Below, in pieces: positions 17,187 through 27,102 of a stretch of 64,000 nt of DNA (position 1 is the stretch's first letter; each line of letters begins with the position of its first letter). Below the pieces are notes generated by a model. It did not search any database. It was not told the DNA's origin and saw only the letters and a list, made by a program, of their open reading frames with translations. The position numbers and the translations under genes were made by a program. Source of the DNA: Mangrovimonas spongiae (GTDB lineage: Bacteria > Bacteroidota > Bacteroidia > Flavobacteriales > Flavobacteriaceae); NCBI RefSeq assembly GCF_003944795.1, contig NZ_RWBG01000003.1, positions 124,001-188,000 on the forward strand. The letters are read 5' to 3'.

Positions 17187-18524
17187 ATGAAAAAATCATA
17201 CCAAAGTTTAGAAGTTAATTCAACCAATAATATGGAACAGGTGACTCGCCGTACGTTAGGTAAGAATATTCTCCAATTGAGTTTTATTTTATTACTAACA
17301 CTTTCAACCTCACTTTTTGCACAAGAAGGAGACCCTGCAAAAGGGAAAACATTGTTTAATACTAATTGTGCTTCATGTCATAATTTAGATCGTAAAATGA
17401 CCGGTCCTGCTTTACGCCATGTAGAGCAAAGATTGTCTGATGATCACGGCTTAGATAGAGAGTGGTTAAGTGCTTGGATTCGTAACAGTGCTGCTGTTGT
17501 GAAATCTGGAGATGATTACGGAAACAAGATTTTTGATGAATATAACGGAACAGCTATGACGGCGTTCCCGCAGCTTTCAGATCAAGATATTTCTGATATC
17601 TTGGCATATACAGCGCAGGATGCTCCAAAGCCAGATCCAGCAACAGAAGCAGCTTCTGCAGGAGGTGGTCAAGCAGCGCAATCTGGGACATCAAATAAGT
17701 TAGTTCTTGGAGCTTTAGCATTGTTGTTTGCCCTACTAGCTGTGGCATTAATCCTTGTTAGGAAAACGCTTAATAGGTTTGCTGAAGCTAAAGGTGTTGA
17801 GGTTCCTGAAGATCAAAAAGGATTACCGTTGTGGAAAGCATTTGTGCAAAACCAATTCTTGGTTTTAGTTACATGTATTTTCTTGTTATTAGCTAGTGGT
17901 TACTTTGTTTATGGCTACTTAATGCAAGTAGGTGTGGATCAAGGATATCAACCAGTGCAGCCAATTCATTTTTCACATAAAATTCATGCAGGAGATAATG
18001 GTATAGATTGTAAATACTGTCACTCTTCAGCTAGAGTTAGTAAGACTTCAGGTATTCCGTCATTAAATGTGTGTATGAACTGTCATAAATCAGTATACGA
18101 ATACAAAGGCGAAACAACGGCAGAGTATAGTAAAGAGTTTTACGATGGAGAAATTAAAAAGCTTTATGCTGCTGCTGGATGGGATGATGCTGAGCAAAAA
18201 TATACAGGTGAAACAACGCCGGTAAAATGGGTTAGAATACATAACCTTCCAGATTTTGCTTACTTTAATCACTCGCAACACGTAACTGTCGCTGGAATCG
18301 AATGTCAAACATGTCATGGACCTGTTGAGGAAATGGAAATCATGTATCAACATGCGCCATTAACTATGGGGTGGTGTATTAACTGTCACAGAGAAACAGA
18401 GGTTAAAGTAAAAGATAATGCTTATTATGAAAAAATTCATGCCGAGCTATCTAAAAAATATGGTGTAGAAAAGCTAACAGCTGCTCAAATGGGTGGATTG
18501 GAATGCGGTAAGTGCCATTACTAA
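17187..18524 (+). CDS. actA: Alternative complex III subunit ActA, six-heme form
   Basis: Multiheme cytochrome c subunit of the alternative complex III (quinol:electron-acceptor oxidoreductase). The 445-residue protein has six CxxCH heme sites, starting at Cys61, Cys275, Cys296, Cys373, Cys397 and Cys440. Order: signal peptide (cleavage near FAQ, residue 46), a monoheme cytochrome c domain (about 50-150), a Ala/Gly-rich linker, two membrane helices (about 172-192 and 214-236), then the pentaheme ActA core. The heme domains face the periplasm. A shorter start at 17232 is possible, but 17187 fits the promoter spacing. First gene of the act-cox operon, 33 bases before actB. Confidence 0.93.
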   Translation: MKKSYQSLEVNSTNNMEQVTRRTLGKNILQLSFILLLTLSTSLFAQEGDPAKGKTLFNTNCASCHNLDRKMTGPALRHVEQRLSDDHGLDREWLSAWIRNSAAVVKSGDDYGNKIFDEYNGTAMTAFPQLSDQDISDILAYTAQDAPKPDPATEAASAGGGQAAQSGTSNKLVLGALALLFALLAVALILVRKTLNRFAEAKGVEVPEDQKGLPLWKAFVQNQFLVLVTCIFLLLASGYFVYGYLMQVGVDQGYQPVQPIHFSHKIHAGDNGIDCKYCHSSARVSKTSGIPSLNVCMNCHKSVYEYKGETTAEYSKEFYDGEIKKLYAAAGWDDAEQKYTGETTPVKWVRIHNLPDFAYFNHSQHVTVAGIECQTCHGPVEEMEIMYQHAPLTMGWCINCHRETEVKVKDNAYYEKIHAELSKKYGVEKLTAAQMGGLECGKCHY

Positions 18525-18557
18525 GTTAAATTAATAAAAGAGTTAATTCTATTATAT

Positions 18558-21500
18558 ATGTCATCAAACAAGAAATACTGGAAAAGTGTTGAAGAGCTTA
18601 ACGATAATAGCTCTGTTGTTGAGACGCTAAAACACAACGAGTTTGTTGAAGAAATACCAACTGATGAGTTTTTAGGTGATAAAAATTCATTAGAAAGTTC
18701 AAAAACAACACGTCGTGACTTCTTAAAATATGTTGGATTTAGTACAGCTGCTGCATCGTTAGCTGCTTGCGAAGGTCCTGTAGTAAAATCGATACCTTAC
18801 GTAGTGCAGCCAGAGGAAATAGTTCCTGGAGTGGCAAACTATTATGCAACTACTATTGCCAACGGTTTTGATTTTGCTAGTGTTTTGGTTAAAACTAGAG
18901 AAGGTCGTCCAATTAAAATTGAAAACAATAGCTTAGCGTCAACTCATGGGAGTGCCAATGCTAGAGTAAATGCATCGGTTTTAGGATTGTACGATAGTTT
19001 AAGACTTCAAGGGCCTATGAAAGGCGATTCTGCTATTTCATGGAGTACGTTTGATGCTGAAACAAAACAAAAGTTATCTGCAGTAAAAGACTCTGGTAAA
19101 GAGATCGTGTTGTTAACACAAACTTATGCGAGTCCTTCTACTTCAAAACTAATATCAGAATTCAAAGAAAAATATGGTAATGTACGTCATGTAGTTTACG
19201 ATTCAGTTTCGGAATCAGCTGCATTAGATGCATACCAAGCAAAATACGGAGAACGTGGTTTATCAGATTACGATTTCTCTAAAGCAGAAACAATCGTTTC
19301 TGTTGGTGCCGACTTTTTAGGAGATTGGCAAGGTGGTGGATTTGATTCTGGATATGCTAAAGGACGTGTTCCTGCAAAAGGAAAAATGTCTAGACATATT
19401 CAATTCGAATCTAATATGTCTTTAACTGGGGCAAATGCCGATAAGCGTGTGCCATTAACACCAAGTCAACAAAAAGTAGCTTTAGCTAAACTATATAGTT
19501 ATGTTGTTGGTGGTTCGGTTTCAGGAGACTTACCAAAAAATATTGATGAAGCAGTTCGTAAAGCGGCTACACAACTTAAAAAGTCTGGTAATAAAGCTGT
19601 TGTTGTTACAGGTATTCAAGATGTGAATGCGCAAACAGTAGCCTTAGAAATAAACGAATACTTAAATAGTAGTGTGTTTAACGCTACAACACCTATAAAA
19701 ACAAGACAAGGTAACGCAAAAACTGTTGCTAATTTAGTAACAGATATGAACGCAGGTAAAGTTGGTGCTATTATAATGAGTGGCGTTAATCCAATGTATA
19801 CATTGCCAAATGCTAGTGACTTTGCCGAAGGGTTAAAGAAAACAGACTTATCTATTGCTTTCTCAATGAAAGTAGATGAAACATCGTCTTTAACAGAATA
19901 CGCAGCGGCTGCACCTCACTATTTAGAATCTTGGGGAGATGTTGAAATTAAAAAAGGACATTATGCTTTAACGCAACCAACTATTCGTCCTTTATTTGAT
20001 ACAAGACAATTCCAAGAAGCTTTATTACAGTGGACTGGAAACAGCACATCATATACAGATTACATAAAAGATACTTGGAAGACATCGGTATTAAACGGTG
20101 GTTCATTTAACCAAGCACTCCATGATGGTGTTTATGTAAATAATGCGCCTGTTTCAGTTGAAAATACTGAGATAGAAACTGAAGAGGAAGAGACTGTTGA
20201 AACACCTTCTGGAAATGCAGCAAGAGCTTTAGCTTCATCTGTAAAATCAGCTTCAGGACTTGAGCTTACATTATATAGTAAAACAGGAATGGGAGACGGG
20301 CAGCAAGCCAATAACCCTTGGTTGCAAGAATTTCCAGATCCAATATCAAGAGTATCCTGGGATAACTACTTAACAGTATCTAAAGTTGATGCCGAAAAAT
20401 TAGGCTTAAAAAACGAACATGTTGCAACAGGTGCTTTAGATGGAAGTTATGCAGATGTAACGGTTAATGGTGTAACCTTAAAAAATGTACCTGTTTTAAT
20501 ACAACCAGGTCAAGCTAAAGGTTCTGTAGGTTTATCATTTGGTTATGGTAGAACAGCAGGTTTAAAAGATGAAATGAAAACCGGTGTAAATGCTTTTAAG
20601 CTTTACCAAGGTTTTAACGATATACAAAATGTTAGTGTTGCAGCTGCTTCAGGAATGCATGAATTTGCCTGTGTACAGCTGCACAATACATTAATGGGAC
20701 GTGGTGATATTGTAAAAGAAACAACACTTGAAATCTTTAACACTAAAGATAAAGAGTACTGGAATGCTATTCCTGTTGTGTCTTTAGATCACCAGGAAAC
20801 ACCAGTAACATCTCCAGATGTAGATATGTGGGATGAGTTTGATCGTTCAATAGGACATCATTTTAACTTATCTATCGATTTAAATGCTTGTACAGGATGT
20901 GGGGCGTGTGTTATTGCATGTCATGCTGAAAATAATGTACCTGTAGTAGGTAAAGAAGAAGTACGTCGTAGCCGTGATATGCACTGGTTACGTATTGATA
21001 GATATTATTCTTCAGAAGGATCTTTTGAAGGAGATAACGAGAAAAAAGACAATATTTCTGGACTAGGAAGTTCATTAAGTGAGTTTGGCGAGATGGAGCA
21101 CCCATCAGAAAATCCACAAGTCGCTTTCCAACCAGTAATGTGTCAGCATTGTAACCACGCACCATGTGAGACAGTTTGTCCAGTGGCAGCAACATCACAC
21201 GGTCGCCAAGGCCAAAACCATATGGCTTACAACCGTTGTGTAGGTACACGTTACTGTGCTAATAACTGTCCTTATAAAGTACGTCGTTTTAACTGGTTCT
21301 TATACTCTGAAAATGATGAGTTTGATTACCATATGAATGATGATTTAGGACGTATGGTATTGAATCCAGATGTTGTAGTACGTTCTCGTGGGGTTATGGA
21401 AAAATGCTCTATGTGTATTCAAATGACACAAAAGACTATTTTAGATGCTAAACGTGACGGAAGACAAATAAAAGATGGCGAATTCCAAACGGCTTGTTCT

Positions 21501-21665
21501 GCAGCTTGTAGTAGTGGTGCAATGACCTTTGGAGATATTAACGATAAAGATAGTGAAGTAGCACATCTTAAAGCAGGAGACCGTATGTATCACTTGTTAG
21601 AACACGTAGGAACAAAACCAAACGTGATGTATCAAACAAAAGTGAGAAATACAACAGAAGCTTAA
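18558..21665 (+). CDS. actB: Alternative complex III subunit ActB (iron-sulfur, molybdopterin-oxidoreductase-like)
   Basis: Large periplasmic subunit of the alternative complex III, combining a molybdopterin-oxidoreductase-like half that lacks the cofactor in known complexes with a ferredoxin-like half. The 1035-residue protein has a twin-arginine signal (TTRRDFLKYVGFS near residue 51, with a lipobox-like SLAAC). The C-terminal third carries four cysteine clusters: CTGCGACVIACHAEN, CQHCNHAPCETVCP, CVGTRYCANNCPYK and CSMCIQ with CSAACSSGA. These support several iron-sulfur clusters that pass electrons from quinol toward the ActA and ActE hemes. It lies between actA and actC with short gaps. 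Confidence 0.95.
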   Translation: MSSNKKYWKSVEELNDNSSVVETLKHNEFVEEIPTDEFLGDKNSLESSKTTRRDFLKYVGFSTAAASLAACEGPVVKSIPYVVQPEEIVPGVANYYATTIANGFDFASVLVKTREGRPIKIENNSLASTHGSANARVNASVLGLYDSLRLQGPMKGDSAISWSTFDAETKQKLSAVKDSGKEIVLLTQTYASPSTSKLISEFKEKYGNVRHVVYDSVSESAALDAYQAKYGERGLSDYDFSKAETIVSVGADFLGDWQGGGFDSGYAKGRVPAKGKMSRHIQFESNMSLTGANADKRVPLTPSQQKVALAKLYSYVVGGSVSGDLPKNIDEAVRKAATQLKKSGNKAVVVTGIQDVNAQTVALEINEYLNSSVFNATTPIKTRQGNAKTVANLVTDMNAGKVGAIIMSGVNPMYTLPNASDFAEGLKKTDLSIAFSMKVDETSSLTEYAAAAPHYLESWGDVEIKKGHYALTQPTIRPLFDTRQFQEALLQWTGNSTSYTDYIKDTWKTSVLNGGSFNQALHDGVYVNNAPVSVENTEIETEEEETVETPSGNAARALASSVKSASGLELTLYSKTGMGDGQQANNPWLQEFPDPISRVSWDNYLTVSKVDAEKLGLKNEHVATGALDGSYADVTVNGVTLKNVPVLIQPGQAKGSVGLSFGYGRTAGLKDEMKTGVNAFKLYQGFNDIQNVSVAAASGMHEFACVQLHNTLMGRGDIVKETTLEIFNTKDKEYWNAIPVVSLDHQETPVTSPDVDMWDEFDRSIGHHFNLSIDLNACTGCGACVIACHAENNVPVVGKEEVRRSRDMHWLRIDRYYSSEGSFEGDNEKKDNISGLGSSLSEFGEMEHPSENPQVAFQPVMCQHCNHAPCETVCPVAATSHGRQGQNHMAYNRCVGTRYCANNCPYKVRRFNWFLYSENDEFDYHMNDDLGRMVLNPDVVVRSRGVMEKCSMCIQMTQKTILDAKRDGRQIKDGEFQTACSAACSSGAMTFGDINDKDSEVAHLKAGDRMYHLLEHVGTKPNVMYQTKVRNTTEA

Positions 21666-21703
21666 CAATAAAGAATTAATTAAGAAACAATTATAAACAG
21701 ATT

Positions 21704-23428
21704 ATGGCGTCTCATTACGAAGCACCTATTAGAAGACCTTTAGTTACAGGTGAAAAGTCCTACCACGACGTTACTGTGGATGTGGCAAAACCTATAGAAG
21801 GTAAAGCGAATAAGCAGTGGTGGATAGTTTTTGGAATTTCACTGGTAGCTTTTCTTTGGGGAATTGGATGTATTATTTATACCATATCTACAGGTATAGG
21901 AACTTGGGGTTTAAATAAAACCGTAGGTTGGGCCTGGGATATTACCAACTTCGTTTGGTGGGTAGGTATTGGTCACGCAGGAACACTTATTTCTGCAGTA
22001 TTACTTCTATTCCGTCAAAAATGGAGAATGGCAATTAACCGTTCGGCAGAGGCGATGACTATCTTCTCTGTAGTTCAGGCTGGTTTATTCCCTGTAATTC
22101 ACATGGGTCGTCCATGGTTAGGATATTGGGTGTTACCAATTCCAAACCAATTTGGATCGTTATGGGTTAACTTTAACTCGCCATTATTATGGGACGTATT
22201 CGCAATTTCAACGTATTTATCTGTATCATTAGTGTTCTGGTGGACAGGTTTATTACCTGATTTTGCTATGATTCGTGATCGCGCTGTAAAACCTTTCCAA
22301 AAGAAAATATATTCGTTATTAAGTTTTGGATGGACAGGTCGTGCTAAAGATTGGCAACGTTTTGAAGAAGTATCATTAGTATTAGCAGGTTTAGCTACAC
22401 CACTTGTACTTTCTGTACATACTATTGTATCTTTTGACTTCGCAACATCAGTTATCCCTGGTTGGCATACTACAATATTCCCACCATATTTCGTGGCAGG
22501 GGCAATTTTCTCAGGATTTGCTATGGTAAATACATTACTTATCATCATGAGAAAAGTATGTAACCTTGAAGATTATATTACAGTACAACACATCGAATTA
22601 ATGAACATTGTAATTATGATTACAGGTTCAATCGTAGGTGTGGCCTATATTACAGAGCTATTTATTGCTTGGTATTCTGGAGTAGAGTACGAACAATATG
22701 CCTTCTTAAATAGAGCAACAGGACCTTACTGGTGGGCATATTGGGCAATGATGACTTGTAACGTGTTCTCGCCACAGTTTATGTGGTTTAAGAAATTAAG
22801 AACAAGTATTATGTTCTCGTTCTTTATCTCTATTGTAGTAAACATAGGTATGTGGTTTGAGCGTTTTGTAATTATTGTAACATCATTACACCGCGATTAT
22901 TTACCATCTTCATGGACCATGTTCTCACCAACATTTGTAGATATTGGCATTTTTATAGGAACCATAGGATTCTTCTTTGTGTTATTCCTATTATACTCAA
23001 GAACATTCCCAGTAATTGCACAAGCAGAGGTTAAAACAATCTTAAAATCTTCTGGAGAACGTTACAAAAGAATTAGAGAAGCAGGAGAGAGTTTAGTAGG
23101 TACAGGATCAGATGAAAGAACCTCAGGTAAGCAACCAGCTGTTAATACTGATGCTCCTAAAGTAGATAACTCCGCTAAAGTAGATAGCCTTTTAGCTAGC
23201 ATAGGAACTTTCGATCCTAACACAGAAACAGCAGATGACCTTAAAAGGATAAATGGTGTAGGACCAAAAATGGAAGAAGCTTTAAATAGTATAGGTATTT
23301 ACACATTCTTACAGGTTAGTAAAATGACAAAAAAAGAATACGACTTATTAGATGAAATCACTGGTTCTTTCCCAGGAAGAGCAGAGCGTGATGATTGGTC
23401 TGGTCAAGCAAAAAATCTTATAAAATAA
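21704..23428 (+). CDS. actC: Alternative complex III subunit ActC (NrfD-like) with C-terminal helix-hairpin-helix tail
   Basis: Membrane subunit of the NrfD/PsrC family that provides the quinol-binding site and a proposed proton path. About ten membrane segments fill residues 40 to 450, with the family motifs WWVGIGHAGTLISA and HMGRPWLGYW. After a charged linker (about 455-510) the protein ends in a 64-residue segment, DDLKRINGVGPKMEEALNSI to the C-terminus. This resembles the helix-hairpin-helix domains appended to some respiratory and ribosomal proteins. The domain is not needed for the NrfD fold and its role is unknown. actD begins 9 bases after the stop. Confidence 0.94.
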   Translation: MASHYEAPIRRPLVTGEKSYHDVTVDVAKPIEGKANKQWWIVFGISLVAFLWGIGCIIYTISTGIGTWGLNKTVGWAWDITNFVWWVGIGHAGTLISAVLLLFRQKWRMAINRSAEAMTIFSVVQAGLFPVIHMGRPWLGYWVLPIPNQFGSLWVNFNSPLLWDVFAISTYLSVSLVFWWTGLLPDFAMIRDRAVKPFQKKIYSLLSFGWTGRAKDWQRFEEVSLVLAGLATPLVLSVHTIVSFDFATSVIPGWHTTIFPPYFVAGAIFSGFAMVNTLLIIMRKVCNLEDYITVQHIELMNIVIMITGSIVGVAYITELFIAWYSGVEYEQYAFLNRATGPYWWAYWAMMTCNVFSPQFMWFKKLRTSIMFSFFISIVVNIGMWFERFVIIVTSLHRDYLPSSWTMFSPTFVDIGIFIGTIGFFFVLFLLYSRTFPVIAQAEVKTILKSSGERYKRIREAGESLVGTGSDERTSGKQPAVNTDAPKVDNSAKVDSLLASIGTFDPNTETADDLKRINGVGPKMEEALNSIGIYTFLQVSKMTKKEYDLLDEITGSFPGRAERDDWSGQAKNLIK

Positions 23429-23437
23429 ACGTAGACA

Positions 23438-23971
23438 ATGGAAGCATCTAAAGTAATTCACGCGATTTATACAGACGACGATGTGTTAATGTCTGCTGTT
23501 AAAAAAGTAAAAGCAGAAAAGCATCATATAGAGGAAGTTTATACACCATTTCCAGTTCACGGGCTAGACAAGGCTATGGGCTTAGAACCAACACGTATAG
23601 CAATAGCATCTTTTTTATATGGATGTTTAGGATTAGCAGTAGCCATTACAATGATGAATTTTATCATGATCGAGGACTGGCCGCAAAATATTGGTGGTAA
23701 ACCAAGTTTTAGTTATATCGAGAACATGCCAGCTTTTGTGCCAATTATGTTCGAGCTGACCGTATTTTTTGCAGCCCACTTAATGGTAATTACATTTTAT
23801 TTACGCAGTAGAATGTGGCCATTTAAAAATGCTGAAAACCCTGATCCAAGAACAACAGATGATCATTTCTTGATGGAAATTCCAGTTCATGGTAACGAAC
23901 AAGAACTTGAAACGTTGCTTCAAGAAACTGGTGCCGTAGAAATTAATATTGTTGATAAAGACACACATTAA
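23438..23971 (+). CDS. actD: Alternative complex III subunit ActD (DUF3341)
   Basis: Small membrane subunit of the alternative complex III, family DUF3341, 177 residues. A soluble N-terminal domain (about 1-55, HAIYTDDDVLMSAVKKVKAE, EVYTPFPVHGLDKAMGL) is followed by two membrane helices (about 50-70 and 100-125) and a soluble tail. In known structures it packs next to ActC, and it has no cofactor. Its position between actC and actE is the standard operon order. Confidence 0.93.
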   Translation: MEASKVIHAIYTDDDVLMSAVKKVKAEKHHIEEVYTPFPVHGLDKAMGLEPTRIAIASFLYGCLGLAVAITMMNFIMIEDWPQNIGGKPSFSYIENMPAFVPIMFELTVFFAAHLMVITFYLRSRMWPFKNAENPDPRTTDDHFLMEIPVHGNEQELETLLQETGAVEINIVDKDTH

Positions 23972-24017
23972 ACTGTTAAGTAGTCCTAGATATAGTGCTA
24001 CAAACATTTAATAAAAA

Positions 24018-24596
24018 ATGAAAAATATAAAGTTACAGATGAAAGGCTTAATTAAAATATCACTTCTAGCATTTCTTATGGTAGTGGTAGTAGCTTGTAA
24101 AAAAGATACTAGACCAAACTATCAATTTATGCCAAATATGTACGAATCTGTAGGATACGAAACCTATTCAGAATCTGCAGCTTTCCGTAATGGGAAAGAA
24201 GGACAACTTCCAGCAGAAGGAACTATACCTAGAGGATTTAAACCTTTTGATATAGAAAACACTATAGAAGGGTATCAACTAGCTAAAGACTCATTAAACT
24301 CACCTTTAGATTCTACACAAATCGATTTAGCCAAAGGAAAAGAGTTATACGATATTTATTGTGGTATTTGCCATGGTAACAAAGGAGACGGTCAAGGAAA
24401 CTTAGTAAAACGTGAAAAAATATTAGGTATTCCTAGTTATGACGATGCTGGTAGAGCCATAACAGCTGGTAGTGTTTATCATACCATTTATTATGGTAAA
24501 AACGCCATGGGTTCTTATGCAAACCAGATTAATGAAGAAGAGCGTTGGCAAGTTGTAGCTTATGTTATGGAACTTAAAGCTAAATTAGAAAAGTAA
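24018..24596 (+). CDS. actE: Alternative complex III subunit ActE (monoheme cytochrome c lipoprotein)
   Basis: Periplasmic monoheme cytochrome c of 192 residues. The lipoprotein signal ends at VVVVAC with the lipidated Cys27. The heme motif is YCGICHGNKGDG near residue 114, and a candidate methionine ligand lies in KNAMGSYANQI. It passes electrons from the multiheme part of the complex to the oxidase. Alternative starts exist at nearby methionines (for instance Met8), but the lipobox is unaffected. Confidence 0.93.
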   Translation: MKNIKLQMKGLIKISLLAFLMVVVVACKKDTRPNYQFMPNMYESVGYETYSESAAFRNGKEGQLPAEGTIPRGFKPFDIENTIEGYQLAKDSLNSPLDSTQIDLAKGKELYDIYCGICHGNKGDGQGNLVKREKILGIPSYDDAGRAITAGSVYHTIYYGKNAMGSYANQINEEERWQVVAYVMELKAKLEK

Positions 24597-24623
24597 GATA
24601 GAATAAAGTTTATTTATATAGAT

Positions 24624-25985
24624 ATGTACACATTCTCAAATAAATTAAAGACATTTTCCATAGCCTTAGTTATTATAGGTTTATTAGGTGTTGGTTACGG
24701 TTTTATGACTTCTCACAAATCTTTTGAAGAAGTTGAAACTATGTTGGCTGAAGAAGCCTCACACCATGGAGGTGGTCATGCCGAAGAAACAGCACATGCC
24801 ACTACAGAAATGGCACACGACTCGCATGGTGAAGAAGCTTCGAGTACAGACGAGGCGCACCATGCCGATGCTCATAAAGAACATGTAGAGCATGTACAAC
24901 ATCAAATATCTAACCGCCCATGGTCTGCCCTTTATGTAGGCGCTTTCTTTTTCTTTATGATTGCTTTAGGCGTGTTAGCATTTTATGCCATTCAAAGAGC
25001 ATCACAAGCAGGTTGGTCTCCAGTACTATTTAGAGTAATGGAAGGTATTACAGCTTATGTGCTTCCTGGAGGTTTAATTGTACTAGCTATTGCTATTGCA
25101 TCAGGTACAATAGGACATTACAACATTTTTATTTGGATGGATCCAGATGTAGTGGCACACGATAAACTTATTCAAGGTAAAGCAGGTTGGTTAAACCTAC
25201 CAATGTTTGCCGTAAGAGGTTTTATTTTTATTGCAGGATGGAGCTTATACCGTCACTTTGCAAGAAAATTCTCTTTAGCACAAGATAATGCTGAAGACGA
25301 TAAAAACTTTAAAAAATCTTTTAGAATCGCAGCGGCATTTTTAGTATTCTATATCTATTCAGAATCTATAATGTCTTGGGATTGGATTATGAGTGTAGAT
25401 CCACACTGGTTTAGTACATTATTTGGATGGTATGTATTTGCAAGTATGTTTGTAAGTGGTATTACCGTTATTGCATTAATCACTATGTACTTAAAATCAA
25501 AAGGATTATTAGAGTTTGTAAATGATAGTCATTTACACGATTTAGCTAAATTTATGTTTGCCATTAGTATCTTTTGGACTTACCTATGGTTCTCACAATT
25601 TATGCTAATATGGTATTCAAATATACCAGAAGAGGTAACCTACTTTATTACAAGAATAAATGATTATAAGTTACCATTCTTTGGCATGCTTGCTATGAAC
25701 TTTATTTTCCCACTACTTGTTTTAATGAATAGTGATTACAAGAGAATACCATGGTTTATAGTAATGGCAGGTATTGTAATTTTATTTGGACATTATTTAG
25801 ATGTATTTAATATGATTATGCCTGCAACAGTAGGAGACAGATGGTTTATTGGTGTACCTGAAATTGGCGCTATTTGCTTATTCGCTGGACTGTTTATGCT
25901 TGTTGTTTTTACAGCAATATCCAAAGCACCATTACTAGCAAAAAGAAACCCATTTATTAAGGAAAGTGAAAATTTCCATTACTAA
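24624..25985 (+). CDS. actF: Alternative complex III subunit ActF with His-rich segment
   Basis: Second NrfD-like membrane subunit of the alternative complex III, 453 residues with about ten membrane helices. After the first helix (about 8-28) there is a segment of about 50 residues (43-93) very rich in His, Glu and Ala (HHGGGHAEETAHATTEMAH, then HHADAHKEHVEHVQHQ). Such segments can bind metal ions. The rest (WSALYVGAFFFFMIALGVLA onward) matches the family. It ends 29 bases before coxB, which places the oxidase directly in the same operon. Confidence 0.92.
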   Translation: MYTFSNKLKTFSIALVIIGLLGVGYGFMTSHKSFEEVETMLAEEASHHGGGHAEETAHATTEMAHDSHGEEASSTDEAHHADAHKEHVEHVQHQISNRPWSALYVGAFFFFMIALGVLAFYAIQRASQAGWSPVLFRVMEGITAYVLPGGLIVLAIAIASGTIGHYNIFIWMDPDVVAHDKLIQGKAGWLNLPMFAVRGFIFIAGWSLYRHFARKFSLAQDNAEDDKNFKKSFRIAAAFLVFYIYSESIMSWDWIMSVDPHWFSTLFGWYVFASMFVSGITVIALITMYLKSKGLLEFVNDSHLHDLAKFMFAISIFWTYLWFSQFMLIWYSNIPEEVTYFITRINDYKLPFFGMLAMNFIFPLLVLMNSDYKRIPWFIVMAGIVILFGHYLDVFNMIMPATVGDRWFIGVPEIGAICLFAGLFMLVVFTAISKAPLLAKRNPFIKESENFHY

Positions 25986-26014
25986 TATTTAATAAGTAAA
26001 GAAGAGAAATAACG

Positions 26015-27076
26015 ATGACTGCTTTATTAACAATTTTAATAGTATTTTTTGTAGCTGTTGCAATCTGGCAAATGGTCAAAATATTCGATTTGGCTAGCGT
26101 AGGCGCAGATAACGCCCAAATTGCTACAGATAAAGATAACAAGCTTAATGGGTATTTAATGATGGCATTTCTTGTCTTCATTTATGCCATAACTATAGTA
26201 TGTATTTATAAATGGGGAGATTTACCATTATTATCAAATTCAGCATCCGAACATGGGTCGCAAATTGATACTTTAATGATAATTTCTTTAGTTATTATTT
26301 TTATCGTTCAAACAGTAACTCAGTTTTTATTACACTATTTTGCCTTTAAATACAAAGGAGAAAAAGGTAAAAAAGCTTTATTCTATGCAGATAATAATAC
26401 ATTAGAAGCCATTTGGACTATTATTCCTGTAATAACTTTAGCAGGTTTAATTATCTACGGATTATTCACTTGGTCTAGTATTATGAATGTTAATGAAGAT
26501 GAAGACCCATTAGTAATAGAACTTTATGCACAACAATTTAACTGGAAAGCTCGTTATGCTGGACAAGACAATGTGTTAGGTAAAGCCAATGTAAGATTAA
26601 TAGATATTGACAGAGCCAATATTTTAGGTGTAGATGAATCAGATCCAAACGCACAAGACGATATTATAACTACCGAGTTACATTTACCAGTAGGTAGGCC
26701 AGTATTATTTAAAATGCGTTCTCAAGACGTGCTTCACTCTGCTTACATGCCACACTTTAGAGCACAAATGAACTGTGTTCCTGGTATGATAACACAATTT
26801 GGGTTTACACCATCTGTAACAACAGCTGAGATGAGACAAAATCCAGATATTATAGAAAAAGTAGCGAATATTAATAAAATTCGTGTAGAGAACAAAGCCG
26901 AGATAGAAGCGAAAGGTCAAGATTTAAGATATGAGTTTGATTACCTATTATTATGTAACAAAATTTGTGGTAAGTCTCATTATAACATGCAAATGAAAAT
27001 TATTGTTGAGACTCAAGAAGAATATGACGCTTGGATCAAAGAACAAAAGACCTTTAAAAACTCTTTAATTAACTAA
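26015..27076 (+). CDS. coxB: Cytochrome c oxidase subunit II
   Basis: Subunit II of a heme-copper oxidase, carrying the dinuclear CuA centre that accepts electrons from cytochrome c. The 353-residue protein has membrane helices near the N-terminus (about 2-20, 50-68, 90-112 and 138-155), then a periplasmic cupredoxin domain. CuA ligands are visible in VLHSAYMPHF (first His) and CNKICGKSHYNM (two Cys, His, Met). The residue usually Glu between the cysteines is Lys here; it contributes only its backbone carbonyl, so function should be kept. It lacks the fused cytochrome c domain seen in caa3 oxidases. Cotranscribed with the act genes. Confidence 0.94.
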   Translation: MTALLTILIVFFVAVAIWQMVKIFDLASVGADNAQIATDKDNKLNGYLMMAFLVFIYAITIVCIYKWGDLPLLSNSASEHGSQIDTLMIISLVIIFIVQTVTQFLLHYFAFKYKGEKGKKALFYADNNTLEAIWTIIPVITLAGLIIYGLFTWSSIMNVNEDEDPLVIELYAQQFNWKARYAGQDNVLGKANVRLIDIDRANILGVDESDPNAQDDIITTELHLPVGRPVLFKMRSQDVLHSAYMPHFRAQMNCVPGMITQFGFTPSVTTAEMRQNPDIIEKVANINKIRVENKAEIEAKGQDLRYEFDYLLLCNKICGKSHYNMQMKIIVETQEEYDAWIKEQKTFKNSLIN

Positions 27077-27102
27077 ACAAAGACTTAAAACGAAACAAGA
27101 TT

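Noticed and set aside
22099-22548. Minus-strand frame of 149 codons
   Set aside because: Falls fully inside actC and shows no coding signature; the opposite strand encodes conserved membrane helices.
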